Origin: Cotesia glomerata
Taxonomy: Eukaryota > Arthropoda > Insecta > Hymenoptera > Braconidae
Assembly (NCBI RefSeq): GCF_020080835.1
Contig: NC_058162.1
Location: 8,757,323-8,821,322 of the forward strand
Direction: 5' to 3'
Length of the DNA: 64,000 nt
The notes under the pieces are model-generated. The model did no database searches, had not been told where the DNA came from, and saw nothing but the letters and a program-made list of their open reading frames with translations. Positions within the stretch are counted from its first letter, which is position 1. Every line of letters begins with the position of its first letter. The translations under genes and the position numbers were made by a program. This document shows, piece by piece, positions 13,116-24,382 of the stretch.

Positions 13116-13361
13116 TGCGAAAACATATTCTCGTAAAATCTCGTGAGTTACTGACTATGACTCCCCATGCTAAAGTACCAAGTAAGCATCCTCATTAATT
13201 CGACCAGTAAATATTTATTATGGATCTTATTGTTCGGCAATTATTAAGAGCTCATATTACGAGGGGAATGAACTAGTAATCAATTCATTTATTTATTTAA
13301 TTAAATTAAATAAATTGAACCCTTACATTAAATTTTGATTTATTTTTTTTTTTTATTTCAC

Positions 13362-13367
13362 TTTATT
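13362..13367 (-). terminator. polyadenylation signal AATAAA of the Kazal gene
   Basis: AATAAA on the minus strand lies about 110 nt downstream of the Kazal stop codon, followed by an A-rich run. The position fits the 3' end of the transcript. Confidence 0.6.
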
Positions 13368-13475
13368 GGGTAATCTAATTACTTACAATATCTACAATTT
13401 AAATGTTAATCCGTTAATACGTGCGTGTAGTTTGTATTTTATATTGAGTACATCGAAGTTTGATTGGAGTTTTGT

Positions 13476-15293
13476 TTAAGATAATCGGACGCCACCTGAT
13501 CCAGGACATTCACCCTTGTTTTTGACCGCGAGTTCTACAAAAAAAAAAAAATTGTTTATTAATTTTTTTAAACAAATTTTGATTATATTTTTCCGCACAA
13601 TTTTTTTACATGTAGAAACGATAACTTACTAAGTCCCATTTCGCAGGCAACGGTATCCATAGTACATTGATTGGCGAAAGTACGAGGCTTGAAGTTGGGG
13701 TTAGCGGGGTCGTGGGCGCACACCGGCTCAAAAGTCGTCGGGCAGTTTTTCACACACTCTTTCTTGAATGTTTTCGGTTTTTCGTCTTTCTTTTGGGCGT
13801 CTTTTACGCTCTTCGGCGTCGTCGATCCTGGCTTCATTTCTTTGGTTTTGTCGTCTGCTGGGGAAGCGGAGGATTCATTGCAGAGCGCTACAATGTACAC
13901 TGCAAATAATGCTGTAAAGTAAATTTAAATAAGTTGAAAATTTGAAAGTTTAATAGCAAAAGTTGAAATTTATTTATTGACAGAAACTGAAAATTTGAAT
14001 TATTGAAAAGATAAATCTTAAGCTTCGATGAAGATTTATTTTATTTATTTATGTATAACATTATTAATTGATGTCAATAACATTATTTTTATTAAGAAAA
14101 ATTTACTTGGATGAATAAATAATAATTACTTCGCAATAGTTTATATTCTTTGAATCATAATTGATTTTCTTAAAGTCAATAAAAAATTTATTCATCTCAA
14201 TAAAAACATAAATACTCATTAATAAAACGATTGAAAAATAATATAAACTCTATTCTTATTATATAATTGTTAAAGTAATTTTTGTAAGAAAATTCTTTAT
14301 TTCTTCCCAATTTAATAAATTATTTTATATAAGCTAAATTGTATTTTTCAGAACCTGATAAAGACTAAACAGTCAAACAGTTGTGAAATAAAAAAAAACA
14401 TGATCGTTATTTTCTGTTTAACTACCTTTAATCTTTATTTATAATTTCTTACCAATTTTTTTTCTTTCACAAGTTAATTTTTCCAATATTTTTTTATTTT
14501 TTCCTAATGTTTTTTTTTTCTAAAAATATTTTCTCAAATTTTTCTTTGTTTCTTTCCAAAAAATTTTTTTTAATAAAAGTTAATTTTTTAATAATATTTC
14601 TGCATTTCTTACCAATGTTTAATTATTTTTAACATTTCTTCTTTTTATCCCAATATTTTTGTTATACACATCCGAATTTTTCCTATTTTTCTTGATTTCT
14701 TCTCAATACTTTTTTGTCTAAAAGTCATTTTTTTCCAATATTTGAGTATTTCTTCCTAATCTTTTTTTTCCAAGTCAATGTTCCTAAATATTTATTAATT
14801 TATCCCCAATATTTTTTTACAGCCAATTAATTGACTCAAAATTTTTTTTCAACATCTTAACTAGAATTGAAAATATCTTCAAAAAATCAAATTCCATAAT
14901 AAAACATTACCAATTTCCAATCACAATAATATCTAACTGCCAATAAATACAAATTACAATTTAAAAAAATGGCTTTATGATTTTTCAATACTTTTAATCA
15001 CTATATAAAAAATTTAGTAGCTTTTAAAATAAATTTAAAATTCGCTTCTACAAAACAGAATTATTAATATTAAAATAAAAATATTCGCTTTAAAAAATTT
15101 TCTTAAATCGTTTAATCAATAATCAACAAATCATTCACTTTTCATATCAATAAAAAAGTCCTGAAATTTTTTAACAAATTAATTCAATCCAAAATAATAT
15201 AATTCACTATTTACATAAAATTTTTATCAATAAAAATCAATCCATAAAATAACAAAATAAAAAGTTCTTACCAATAACAATAAAGGTTCTCAT
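13476..15293 (-). CDS. secreted single-domain Kazal-type protease inhibitor (3 exons, 120 aa)
   Basis: Exons 15293-15272, 13911-13630 and 13534-13476 join in phase to 363 nt. Exon 1 is only 22 nt and encodes MRTFIVI; the rest of the signal peptide (ALFAVYIVALC) is in exon 2. A Lys/Pro/Asp-rich linker follows. The Kazal domain has the cysteine order C-x3-C-P-x5-VC...NQC...AC...GEC and is completed by exon 3. Only three residues lie between Cys1 and Cys2, as in non-classical insect Kazal and vasotab-like proteins. The residue two after Cys2 (Thr) would be P1, so the target protease is not obvious. The long first intron (~1.36 kb) is AT-rich and empty. Confidence 0.85.
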
Positions 15294-15426
15294 CTTGGAA
15301 CAAAAAAGCTACCAACCACAAAGCAATAATTAATAAAACAGATAAAGAAGATTACCGGTACAATTAATGAGCGCTCAGTAGGATAATACAATAGTGACTG
15401 GATACAAGATACGTCCAGCATCCGCG

Positions 15427-15432
15427 TTTATA
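15427..15432 (-). promoter_or_regulatory. TATA box of the Kazal gene
   Basis: TATAAA on the minus strand lies 134 nt upstream of the Kazal start codon. A CAGTCACT sequence 30-40 nt downstream could serve as the initiator. This is inferred from spacing only. Confidence 0.45.
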
Positions 15433-16433
15433 ACCAATTGTCGTAAACTCCCCCACCTGGTAACCTGAGCAGCATTATTATCATCATCATCAAATAAATG
15501 ATGGACCGGTTGGTTCTACATTAAGTTATTCAAGTGTCCGGTGAATACTGGTCACTTTTGCTTTCTACGTCCTTTTATTTCCTCCTCTTCCTCTTCTTTC
15601 TCATTTTAATAATTAAATGATACTATTTACCGCGACATTACTAGCTTACACCGATTACGATGACCTGGTATATCAGTTTGCCAATTTACCCATAGCTTCT
15701 CGGTTCCCCCACTCCCAACTGTTTAAATGGCGACGAGTTAGATTGTTTCACGTACAAATTGTAAAGTTAATGTAATGGAGGTTTACGGCTTTTTTTATTC
15801 CACAATCACTCGTCAATAAAAATTTATTAAATGTAAATACATATATGTAATATCCTTGAATTATTTATTGCCAGCGATGGTTATGCTAGTAGTAATTAAT
15901 TCCGCGCTACAGACCACAATTATCGTCTTAGGTGACATAATTTTTCGAGGCTAGAATATTTATAAGTCATCAAACTTTATTTTTTTTTCTTAGTTTTTAA
16001 AATTATTCAATCATCTGTGCAGATGATCTTTTTAGGCGAATTAGCGAACAAACGACAAATGACCTGAGCAAAAAGGAAAAATTGAACAAAGAATCAGCGA
16101 TTGCGATTTATATCAAAGTTCATGCTCACCCACTGGATGAATGATGACCCAAATTTTTTTCGCTAGCGGAAGTGGGGTGGAAACTTCCCGTTCATTGGAC
16201 GATAATGTTTGAATAAATCAAAACTATTTCACGCGCAGTACTTTAAAGGTCTATTTGTGGATCATTTTATTGTATAATTACTTCCAGCTACCAGTTTCTG
16301 CATATTTTTTTTTTTTTTTTTTATTTTAAGGTTAATTATAAAATCAGGTTTTTGAGGATTAATTTTTGTACATAAGACGGAGTTGATATAGTTTGTAAAG
16401 TTACTGCGAGTTGCGTTTTGATAGAAATATTAC
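15433..16433. other. intergenic gap
   Basis: AT-rich, with moderately GC-richer stretches around 15480-15720. I see no splice-linked coding frame, RNA gene or repeat unit here apart from short poly(T) runs. Confidence 0.4.
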
Positions 16434-16607
16434 ACTGAAAAAAAGATTCTTGACTGGAGTGTAAATTTTCTTGGCTTAAGAAAATATTAAGAAAGGTTGA
16501 AAATTTCTTGAATGAAGTCAAAGTTTCTTGAGCCAAGAAAATTTTTTCTTGCTCCAAAATAACTTTCGTTTTCCTTAAAATTTTCTTGGCGCAAGAAATT
16601 TGTTTTT
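16434..16607. repeat. family B fragment adjoining family C copy 1
   Basis: It begins CACTGAAAAAAAGATTCTTG and carries several CTTGAGCCAAGAAAAT variants. It ends directly at the GGCGGAAAG arm of the neighbouring compound hairpin. The minus-strand ORF across this block is not considered real. Confidence 0.5.
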
Positions 16608-16836
16608 CTGCCCTCCAGGCGGAAAGTGGCAACTTTCGGCCCGCTGCGCTAAACGAAATTGCCGCTTTCCGCCTCTGTCGGACAGAAAAATAGTATACAA
16701 ACCTATGGCAGGAAAATAATAAATATCTCAGATCACATATATGTCGACCTCGGCTTCGCCTCGGGCAACATATATGTGTTCTGAGACATTTCTCATTTTC
16801 TTGCCACAGGTGTGTAATATACTATTTTGTGTGTAT
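16608..16836 (+). repeat. family C compound hairpin, copy 1
   Basis: Two hairpins sit in tandem. H2 (16608-16685) has arms around GGCGGAAAGTGGCAA and TTGCCGCTTTCCGCC. H1 (16686-16836) is a long imperfect palindrome running from ATAGTATAC... to ...ATACTATTTT, with arms containing CTCAGATCACATATATG and its complement. Its centre is CCTCGGCTTCGCCTCGG. The copy at 30660-30890 is nearly identical in reverse orientation. It is GC-rich in an AT-rich setting. Function is unknown. Confidence 0.7.
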
Positions 16837-17840
16837 AATTAATGCCAAAAAAAAAAATATGAATCCATAATTGAAATTACTGTACATAATAACAAAATAA
16901 ATGTACCATTAAAATAGAATCATAACTATGTTAATGAAATTAATTTCCAATTTTTAGTTATAATAAATAGAAATTAGATATTTTTTTGAATATATGAGAA
17001 ATTTTTTTTTACAATATAAAAGAAACCAAAAATTTAGAATATTTCCAACTTTAACCTTGAATAACTTTTAAAAGGATGAATTTATCAAAAAATGACAGGA
17101 TTCCTTCTTTAGATCGTTCAATTTTCTATAATAAATATAAATCATATTTTCTGCTACGTTGATTGTGATACGAGACATAAAATTTCAAAGTTATGAAAAA
17201 TTTTTTTTCATGGTTTGACAAAATTTAAAGATTATTTTTGAAAGAATGTTGATTTTTTTATGAGATATAAAAAAATTTTTTTTTTTTTAATAAACACTTA
17301 ATACGCGAAAAAAAATGTATTACACTTGTTAAATCGATAAATACTTTTGAAACTCATTGAAAATTAAAGATCAATTGATTTTTTAAATAATTATTAGTCC
17401 GGACTTTTCCAAGTTTTAATTTGGTAGTTTTAGAGCATAATAATGATTTTGTATAATAAAATATCTATAGAATCATTAGACTTAATTTTATCATAATACT
17501 GCAGCTTTACCCGAGTGCTTTCACGTCTCTTATCCCTCACAAACGTTCATTTGAATTGCTAAATACCCTTGATCTTCTTATCGTCCTCCAGGTCACTGTT
17601 CCAGCTCTTTCAAATCGAAAGCGCTTTCATTCTGCGAAATTACGAACTGCAAACTGTTGAACTACATAATACACACACTGAATGAATTAATCTACAGTAC
17701 AAAAATTTAATTGAACTCATTCATAAAGTACGTGAATCAAATTAGGACGACTTCACTCTTTCACCTTCAATTTAAATAATTTTACAAAACTATTCAAATA
17801 ACTCACGAAATAAAACCGAAATACTTTTAATAAAAATTTT
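16837..17840. other. intergenic gap
   Basis: AT-rich sequence without a supported gene. Nothing beyond homopolymer runs was recognised. Confidence 0.4.
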
Positions 17841-17846
17841 TTTATT
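17841..17846 (-). terminator. polyadenylation signal of small secreted gene
   Basis: AATAAA on the minus strand, about 97 nt after the stop at 17943, followed by an A-rich stretch. Confidence 0.5.
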
Positions 17847-17942
17847 TTACATAAATTAAATAAATTAAGTACATGGCAGTTTTAGTAATCATAATTATAA
17901 ATAATAATAAATAATAAATAAAAGCTAATAACAATAACTTAA

Positions 17943-19139
17943 TTATGTTTTACTATCAGTACTCATGTATTTTTCTTCAGCAACGTAATTTTTGAATAAA
18001 TTTATGTAACTACTCCATGATTCATTTGCTAATAAAATTTTCTTCAAACGGCAGCTTAAATCATTGCAGTTTTTACTTTTGATGCTTTTTTCGTTGTTGT
18101 TATTGTTGTTATTATTATTGACCTTGTATTCGTCAATTGAATCTAAGACAGTTGCCGTAAGTGAATTAAGGCGCTCAAGAGCAGAAGTAGCTGCAAAAAA
18201 AAATTTTTAAATGGTCAAAATTTTCAGGTGAAGAAAGAAAATATTTATTATAGAAATTTTTCATAAAAAATTTGTTCGTTTTTTTTTTTTTATGTTTTTA
18301 AAAAAGAAAATTTTTAGCTTAATACTATTTGTTGAAATTTATCTTATAATTTTATGAGTTTCAAAAATTAGACATAAAAATGATCAAAAAAATGAAAATT
18401 TCATATGAAAAAGTTTTATATTAATTAATTACATTATGGGATAAAATTTTTTTTACCGAAAAATAATTAATGAATCAACATAAAATTTTTTCATCAAAAT
18501 CGAAAATGCAATTTCATTAATTTTGAAATGCACTTAAAATAAATAAAATAGCAGATAAAATTAACGAAAAAAATTTTTACCGAAAAATAAGTAATTAATT
18601 TTTATACTTCAATTTAAGTGCAATTAAAAAAAGACAAATTTAATTTTTTAATTTTTTATGAAAAGTAAAACATGCTTGAAATACCGCAATAGCCTTGATG
18701 TAAAAAGTTAAATAAAATCAGTTAAAAGCAAACAAAACTCGATACGTAGATCAACAATATGATTAGGTGATTCATCGAGTCATTAAATAATTATGCATAC
18801 AATGTCAAAGTATGGATGTATAGATATGTTTTTTTATTACATTATATTATTTTATTATTATAGCTAAACTACATTAACGTTGGCGGCGGAAGCTATATAT
18901 CAATGTGTTTAACATTAAATTTAAGTGCAAAAATTGTCACGTACCGTAATTATTTTATTATTGAATTTAAGTGCGCATATACGAGAAAAATATTATTACA
19001 AAGAGAGGTAGAATATAAAATGGAACTTACATTTAAACACACGACTTTCATCATCATCGCTGTCATCGTCGTTATTTTTCATCTCCAGCTTGGGGATAAA
19101 TAATAATAGGCATATAACGGCTATAAATTTGACGATCAT
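17943..19139 (-). CDS. small secreted protein, two exons, 118 aa, function unknown
   Basis: Exon 1 (19139-19031) starts with a signal peptide (MIVKFIAVICLLLFIPKLEM), then an acidic run (NNDDDSDDDES), and ends at donor GTAAGT. Exon 2 (18190-17943) joins in phase after a TTTTTTTTTGCAG acceptor and ends at TAA 17945-17943. The mature protein has an Asn-rich stretch (nine Asn) and only two cysteines (CNDLSC), followed by a predicted helical C-terminus. I chose the ATG at 19139 because upstream in-frame codons would bury the signal peptide. It is not recognised as any family. Confidence 0.65.
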
Positions 19140-19431
19140 TTTGAATATTACTAATTTCAAAAGTATTTTAGCAATAGTGAAGGCGTTTAATTTCAATGCA
19201 AATGGCCAGGAGAAATCGATCGCTGGCATCAGTTGGGGTAGTGCATACCCATTCCATCCACTTCCATATCCTGAACAATATGTTAATTATTATTATACAA
19301 ACTATGTATATATTTGAAGGGATGTTTACCATTCCGGTCCATAGTTTTAGTTGGTTTAATCTAATTTATGATAAATTTCATTCAATTTTATTTTTTATTA
19401 ATTTAAAATGAGTTTTTAAATTTTAGGAGGT

Positions 19432-20000
19432 TTAAGGGGCCATGAAAGAGGATTTGATAACATTTTTATGAGATGATTTTTGGTGCATTGTTTTGAGCTA
19501 AATTTTGGACAGTTTTTAATCAAATTTAAACCACATATAAAAAATATAATAATAAAAGCAGGGAACTAATTTATGTATGAAATTTAAAAAAAAAAAAAAT
19601 TAATTCATAAGAATAATATCCACTTGTTTATTGATAATTACATTCGGTGCATTATTATTAATAATTGTGATTATAAATAATCGGGTTTATAAATTTTTTA
19701 TAACTTAGTAGTGACAAAGAATGCAGGGAACTCTTTTTTATAATCATTGTTTCCATAAAATAAACAAAAATTCATTATTTTGACGTAGATTTCTGTAGGC
19801 TGTATAAAGTTGCGATTTTTCTTATGAATTAATTTTTTTTTTGTAAAAATTTCATATATAAATTAGTTCCCTGCTTTTATTATTATATTTTTTATATGTG
19901 GTTTAAATTTGATTAAAAACTATCTAAAATTTAGCTCAAAACAATGCACCAAAAATCATCTCATAAAAATGTTATCAAATCTTCTTTCATGGCCCCTTAA
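19432..20000. mobile_element. TTAA-flanked inverted-repeat element 1 (561 bp)
   Basis: TTAA is duplicated at 19432-19435 and 19997-20000. Between them lies an element starting GGGGCCATGAAAG and ending in its complement, with inverted arms of about 190 bp. TTAA target duplications are the mark of piggyBac-type elements, so this is best called a piggyBac-like MITE. It has no coding capacity. Confidence 0.7.
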
Positions 20001-20099
20001 AAGAATAAAATTCAACCCCATTTTATCGATGAAGAAATCATGAATCAACATGTGTGTATAAAAGTAACAATTTGTCTATCAAAAATTCATAAATCGCCC

Positions 20100-20215
20100 T
20101 AAAACTTTATGAATAATATATGACTATGATTATATACAGCTCTTTTTATATATAATTGATCTAAAATTGTTATATATGATCATATATTATGAATTACATA
20201 TGAACGTATATGAAA
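20100..20215. repeat. short TATGATCA-rich block
   Basis: Several TATATGATCATATAT-like units, related to the satellite at 11380-12425 and 22800-23195. Confidence 0.5.
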
Positions 20216-20249
20216 AAAAAAAATGCTATTGTATTTATGTATAAAGACG

Positions 20250-20275
20250 TTTCCCGCCCGCTTCGCTGGGCGAAT
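20250..20275. repeat. isolated GC hairpin with CTTCGC centre
   Basis: CCGCCCGCTTCGCTGGGCG is a short hairpin in AT-rich DNA. It shares the CTTCGC centre with family C and may be a remnant. Confidence 0.3.
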
Positions 20276-20942
20276 TGTAACAGGAAATAAATTAAATTTT
20301 AATATTCATTGTAACTTTCAATATGCAATGATTATAACATTTCCGTGGCTTTCTTACAAAAATTAATAATAATTGACACGAAGAAAATAATTTAAAAAGA
20401 GCATTGAAAGTTTCAGCTAAAGTCTATGCAGGTCTCATAAGTGAAGTTGAAATCTGCCGAGCTTAAAGTGCGACGAATTTTCTGTTAACTAAAATTTTTT
20501 CCGTGACATCAATTTTTTATAGAAAATTAATTGTATATGTTTTTTATGAATTCTATTGAAATAAGTAGCCAAATTTCTTTTCCACATTTCAAGTGCTTGG
20601 AAAATGCATTCATTTTAATCTGTTACATTCCCGCGATCCCGCAATAAAAAAATTTGTCGGTTATGTGATCTTCAAAAGTAAAATGAATGTAAAATTCTTA
20701 GTCCGTTGACTGGATAGCTACATGTAAAGTTAAGTTTTGGAAGCCTTACAATGACTTTATCTCCACTGCCAAAGAGACGATTGTTCTAAGGAAATTTTTA
20801 CTGAATTTATTGAAGTTTAAGTCTCAATAAATCCTAGTTTACAAAAAAAAAAACATTTTTTTACATTCTACTCACCACTCTGACATAACCAACGTATAAA
20901 GTCAATTATCACGAAATTTGTTTTTAGCTGATATCTAATTAT

Positions 20943-21790
20943 TAAGAAAGAAAAATATTTAAAACGGTTGGCCTTGGAGGCCATCCATGTAATTTCCTAT
21001 TTCTCTTGAAATTCTTTCAAATTTTATATCTGTAGGAACTGTATTTGAAGGATATGAATTTTTTGATAATTAACACCCCCGCACTCCTATGTGAGGGAGG
21101 AATTTCGTAAGATCCTATTCGAGATGATTTCTACATTATGAATAAAAGATTCCTAGAAAATTTCGAATCTGTAGAGGTTACAGCTTGGAAATGGAAATTC
21201 AACATTCTTACACCCGCCCCCGCAATCCTTATTGGCAGTGGGTTTATAGCTAAATTTGGAGTGTAAAGGAGCCATGACTTAAAAATTAAAAATTTTCATT
21301 GTTAATACCCACCCCCGCAACCCCCTTCGGAGTAAGCTATCGTAAAATTCATTCATAGACTATTTCTACATCTCTTACAGAAGATTTCTACCAAATTTGG
21401 AGTCTATAGGAGCTACAGCTTGAAAATTAGAAAATTTTCATTGTTAATACCCACCCCCGCAACCTCCTGTAAGGGTGAGATATAAATTATTAAGAAAGTA
21501 TCATAAAATTCGTGTATAGATTATTTCTACATCTCTTACAGAAGAGTCCTATCAAGTTTGGACTCGATAGGAGCTATAGTTTAAAAACAGGAATTTTTCA
21601 TTTTTAACGCCCCCGCAAACCTCTTTGGGGGAGGAATTTCTTAAAATCCGTTCTTAGCTGACCTCTACATGGCAAAGGTAATATTCCTACCAAATTTCAA
21701 GTTTCTAGATCCAGTGGTTTAGTTCCCGAGATATCGTGATGACTGATGCGTCACTATATACATAGAACAGCTCTTGCATGTATATAGATT
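20943..21790 (+). repeat. family A-like head followed by ~150-bp minisatellite
   Basis: The block opens with AAAACGGTTGGCCTTGGAGG, a variant of the family A head. About five degenerate units of roughly 100-170 bp follow. Each contains a C-run motif (CACCCCCGCAACCCCCT and similar, near 21070, 21215, 21307, 21451, 21607), a TTTCTACATCTCTTACAG block and TAGGAGCTACAGCTT. The body is unlike family A proper, so the head seems to be shared between different elements. Confidence 0.55.
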
Positions 21791-22273
21791 TTGAATTTTT
21801 TGCAATTTTAATAAGGTTAATATTTAGTTAGATTTATAGAAATGGATTTACAAAACCGTTGCTATAGACAATATTTCATGTCACAATGTTGTGAATGCGT
21901 GGGAGTGCGTGGGTGGATGCGTGAGAAGGTGTATGGAAACGTGTTTAAAAGCGTTAATGTAACGTTAGACATTTTGCCGGTCTTTATGCGCTCGAATATG
22001 AAGAAGAAGTGATGTTCATTTGTTTTATTAACAGAAACAAATGACTATCCACATAAATTTGAAAAAAAATAGTAAAGGGTTGATGGAATTTAAAAAATTA
22101 ATAGTCTAAAACCTTCTACAATTAATTTCGCGTCGAATGGTCATGGTCTCATGCCGATCGGTCCAGTAGTTTTCAAGTTTATCGGTAACAAAAAAAAAAA
22201 AGTTGCTTATATATATGTAGATTTATTTAATACCATACACGAAAGTGTATTAAAAAATATGAAGCTTGCTTTC

Positions 22274-22798
22274 ATATCGCGAGACAAATGCCAAAAGTGA
22301 GTAAAAAAAATTTTTTTTTGCCAAACAGCTCAAAATCGTCCAAAACGTCAAGATCAGTAAAAAAAAAAAAAAATTTGATTTACTATCGCCAAAAGGGCGT
22401 ATCTTTAGGAAAACTTTTCTCATGGAATTCTCGAAAATTACCCAATCTTTTTTTCTTTACTGTTTCTGAAACTCTTTTTTGTGATTCAGATTAAAAAGAA
22501 ATTCACTCTTTTAAAAAATGATTATAATGATTAAATATATTTAAAACTTTTGAAATTTCGCGCTTTAGTAGACTGATAACCATATTGAATATTTGATATT
22601 CATTTTTGTACTTTAATAATAAAAATATTATTAATATTTTTAGGAATTTTTATTTTCACTCTTAGAGCCATTCAAATATATAATTTGAGACATAAATGTT
22701 TTTTTATTTTTCAGATCAAAATATGTTTGCAAAGTGATCGGAAAAAAAAAATTTTTTATAAATTGGGATACGCCCTTTTGGCATTTGTCACGCGATAT
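22274..22798. mobile_element. MITE with 23-bp terminal inverted repeats
   Basis: The left end ATATCGCGAGACAAATGCC (22274-22296 with following AAAA) is repeated inverted at 22776-22798 with one mismatch. Just inside lie two GGGCGTAT motifs (around 22384 and 22768) like those at 35056-35273, whose flank also reads ATATCGCGTG. The interior is AT-rich and non-coding. Confidence 0.6.
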
Positions 22799-22799
22799 A

Positions 22800-23195
22800 A
22801 GTTCATATGTGAACCATACACGATCGTATATATTATAAAAGTCATACATGGTTAATTATAGTTTATGGACATATGTGATTAAATGCATTTACTCATATAA
22901 GATCATATATGATCAGATATTTGTGATTACAGATGTATGATTAGATAAATGTGATTATTGATTAAGCATATCAAATTCATAGAATCACATATGATCAAAT
23001 ATATATGAGCATATATGATCAGTAGAGCTTGAAAGATCGCGTTTTTTTTTATTCAAATTTAAGATTAAATATATGATTACATGATCAGATATATTCTCAT
23101 ATATGATCAGATATATGTGATCATAAATGTTTATATATGATCAGATATTTACAACCACATGTGACTAAATATATCTGATCACTGATCACATATCG
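22800..23195. repeat. TGATCA-rich degenerate satellite
   Basis: Many units of the ATATATGATCAGATATATG type on both strands, the largest such block outside the LRR intron. Confidence 0.7.
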
Positions 23196-23361
23196 ACGGT
23201 CTAATTAGCAATTGGTCTAACTCCTTATTTTTTAGAGGGTGATTTTTTAACATTTTGATGTAGTAATAGTCCAATTATAAATTATTTGAATGATCCTAAC
23301 CAAAATATTATACCTCTATTAAATATTACATGGTTTTTTTAAAGTGATAATAAATTTCGAA

Positions 23362-24382
23362 CTAATTGTATTTCCGTACAAATGGAAGATTCTCTAAAAT
23401 AGAGTTAGACAATTTGCTAATTAGAACGTCGATATGGTCATTTATGATAAGATATAGACTATTTTTCCTGATAATTTCTTTCAATAAGTGTAATCTTGAT
23501 TCAAAAAAATTTGTTAATCCATACACTACCTCGAGCCTCACCTTGCGTAGGTCCATTAGCTGGTAAATAACTATTTGACGGTGCATAAGAATTTTGAGGT
23601 TGAACAGATCCATAACTAGTACTAGGAGGACCATAACTACTACTAGGAGTACCATAACTACTACTAGGAGTGCCATAACTGCTACTAGGAGCACCATAAC
23701 TACTACTAGGAACATCATAACTGTTACTAGGGGTTCCATAATTGCTACTAGGAACACCATAGCTGCTACTAGGAGTCCCATAACTGCTACTAGGAGCACC
23801 ATAATTAGTCTGTGGAGCTGCTGGTGCGCCATATTGAGTCTGCTGAGCCGGCAATGAATACAACTCATTTGACGACTGGGACGGATATTCTTGGCTGGTT
23901 CCATGAACGATTCGCGGATTGGTATTATCTGACGGTGGACCATACTCGGGCCGGTAAACAGGGCCTTCGTAAGTCCTACGGACAAATTTAGTGCTCTTGG
24001 GCCTTGAGTCAACTTTGACAATGCCTTCACGTGGATCTTTACTTGAGTGGGAGTGCTCCAGCGCCTGCAGATAAGTATCTTTGGTATTTAGACTCACAGT
24101 TTGATCAGATAGGCTCGACTTATCGTTGGATCTCGGATAAACCGGAAAAATATTGGAAGAAGTAGAGGTTGAATTCAGTATCGCTGTCGCTGTTGCACTG
24201 TCGTACTCATTATCGAGCGGGTCAGATCTTGCTTCGAGTTTTAGGGCTGATGAACTTGTTGGAACAGGATCTTTAGTCGTAGGTTTAACTGGAGCGACGT
24301 CGATCGAGTTAACAATCCCCGTTAGAATTGACAAAATTAACAGAACGCTTGACACTGTCAATTTTCTCATTTGTCCCCTCAT
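23362..24382 (-). CDS. secreted Ser/Tyr/Gly/Pro-repeat protein (2 exons, 290 aa)
   Basis: Exon 1 (24382-23542) begins MRGQMRKLTVSSVLLILSIL, a signal peptide ending near VNS. Then come a Ser/Thr-rich region, a conserved-looking RTYEGPVYRPEYGPP segment, and about eleven tandem repeats of the form YG-x-P-S-S-S. It ends at a strong donor (AAG|GTGAG). Exon 2 (23393-23362) follows a good acceptor (CTATTTTAG) and adds ten in-phase residues before TAG. The repeats resemble elastomeric cuticle, resilin-like or silk/chorion proteins, but no Rebers-Riddiford chitin-binding domain is visible. An extracellular structural protein is the likely role. Confidence 0.7.

Noticed and set aside
23594..23857. Thr/Ile/Ser-repeat ORF on the plus strand and a Val/Leu/Met-repeat ORF at 23362-24030 on the minus strand
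   Set aside because: Frame shadows of the YG-x-P repeats of the 23362-24382 gene. Only the last ten codons of the minus-strand frame are used, as exon 2.
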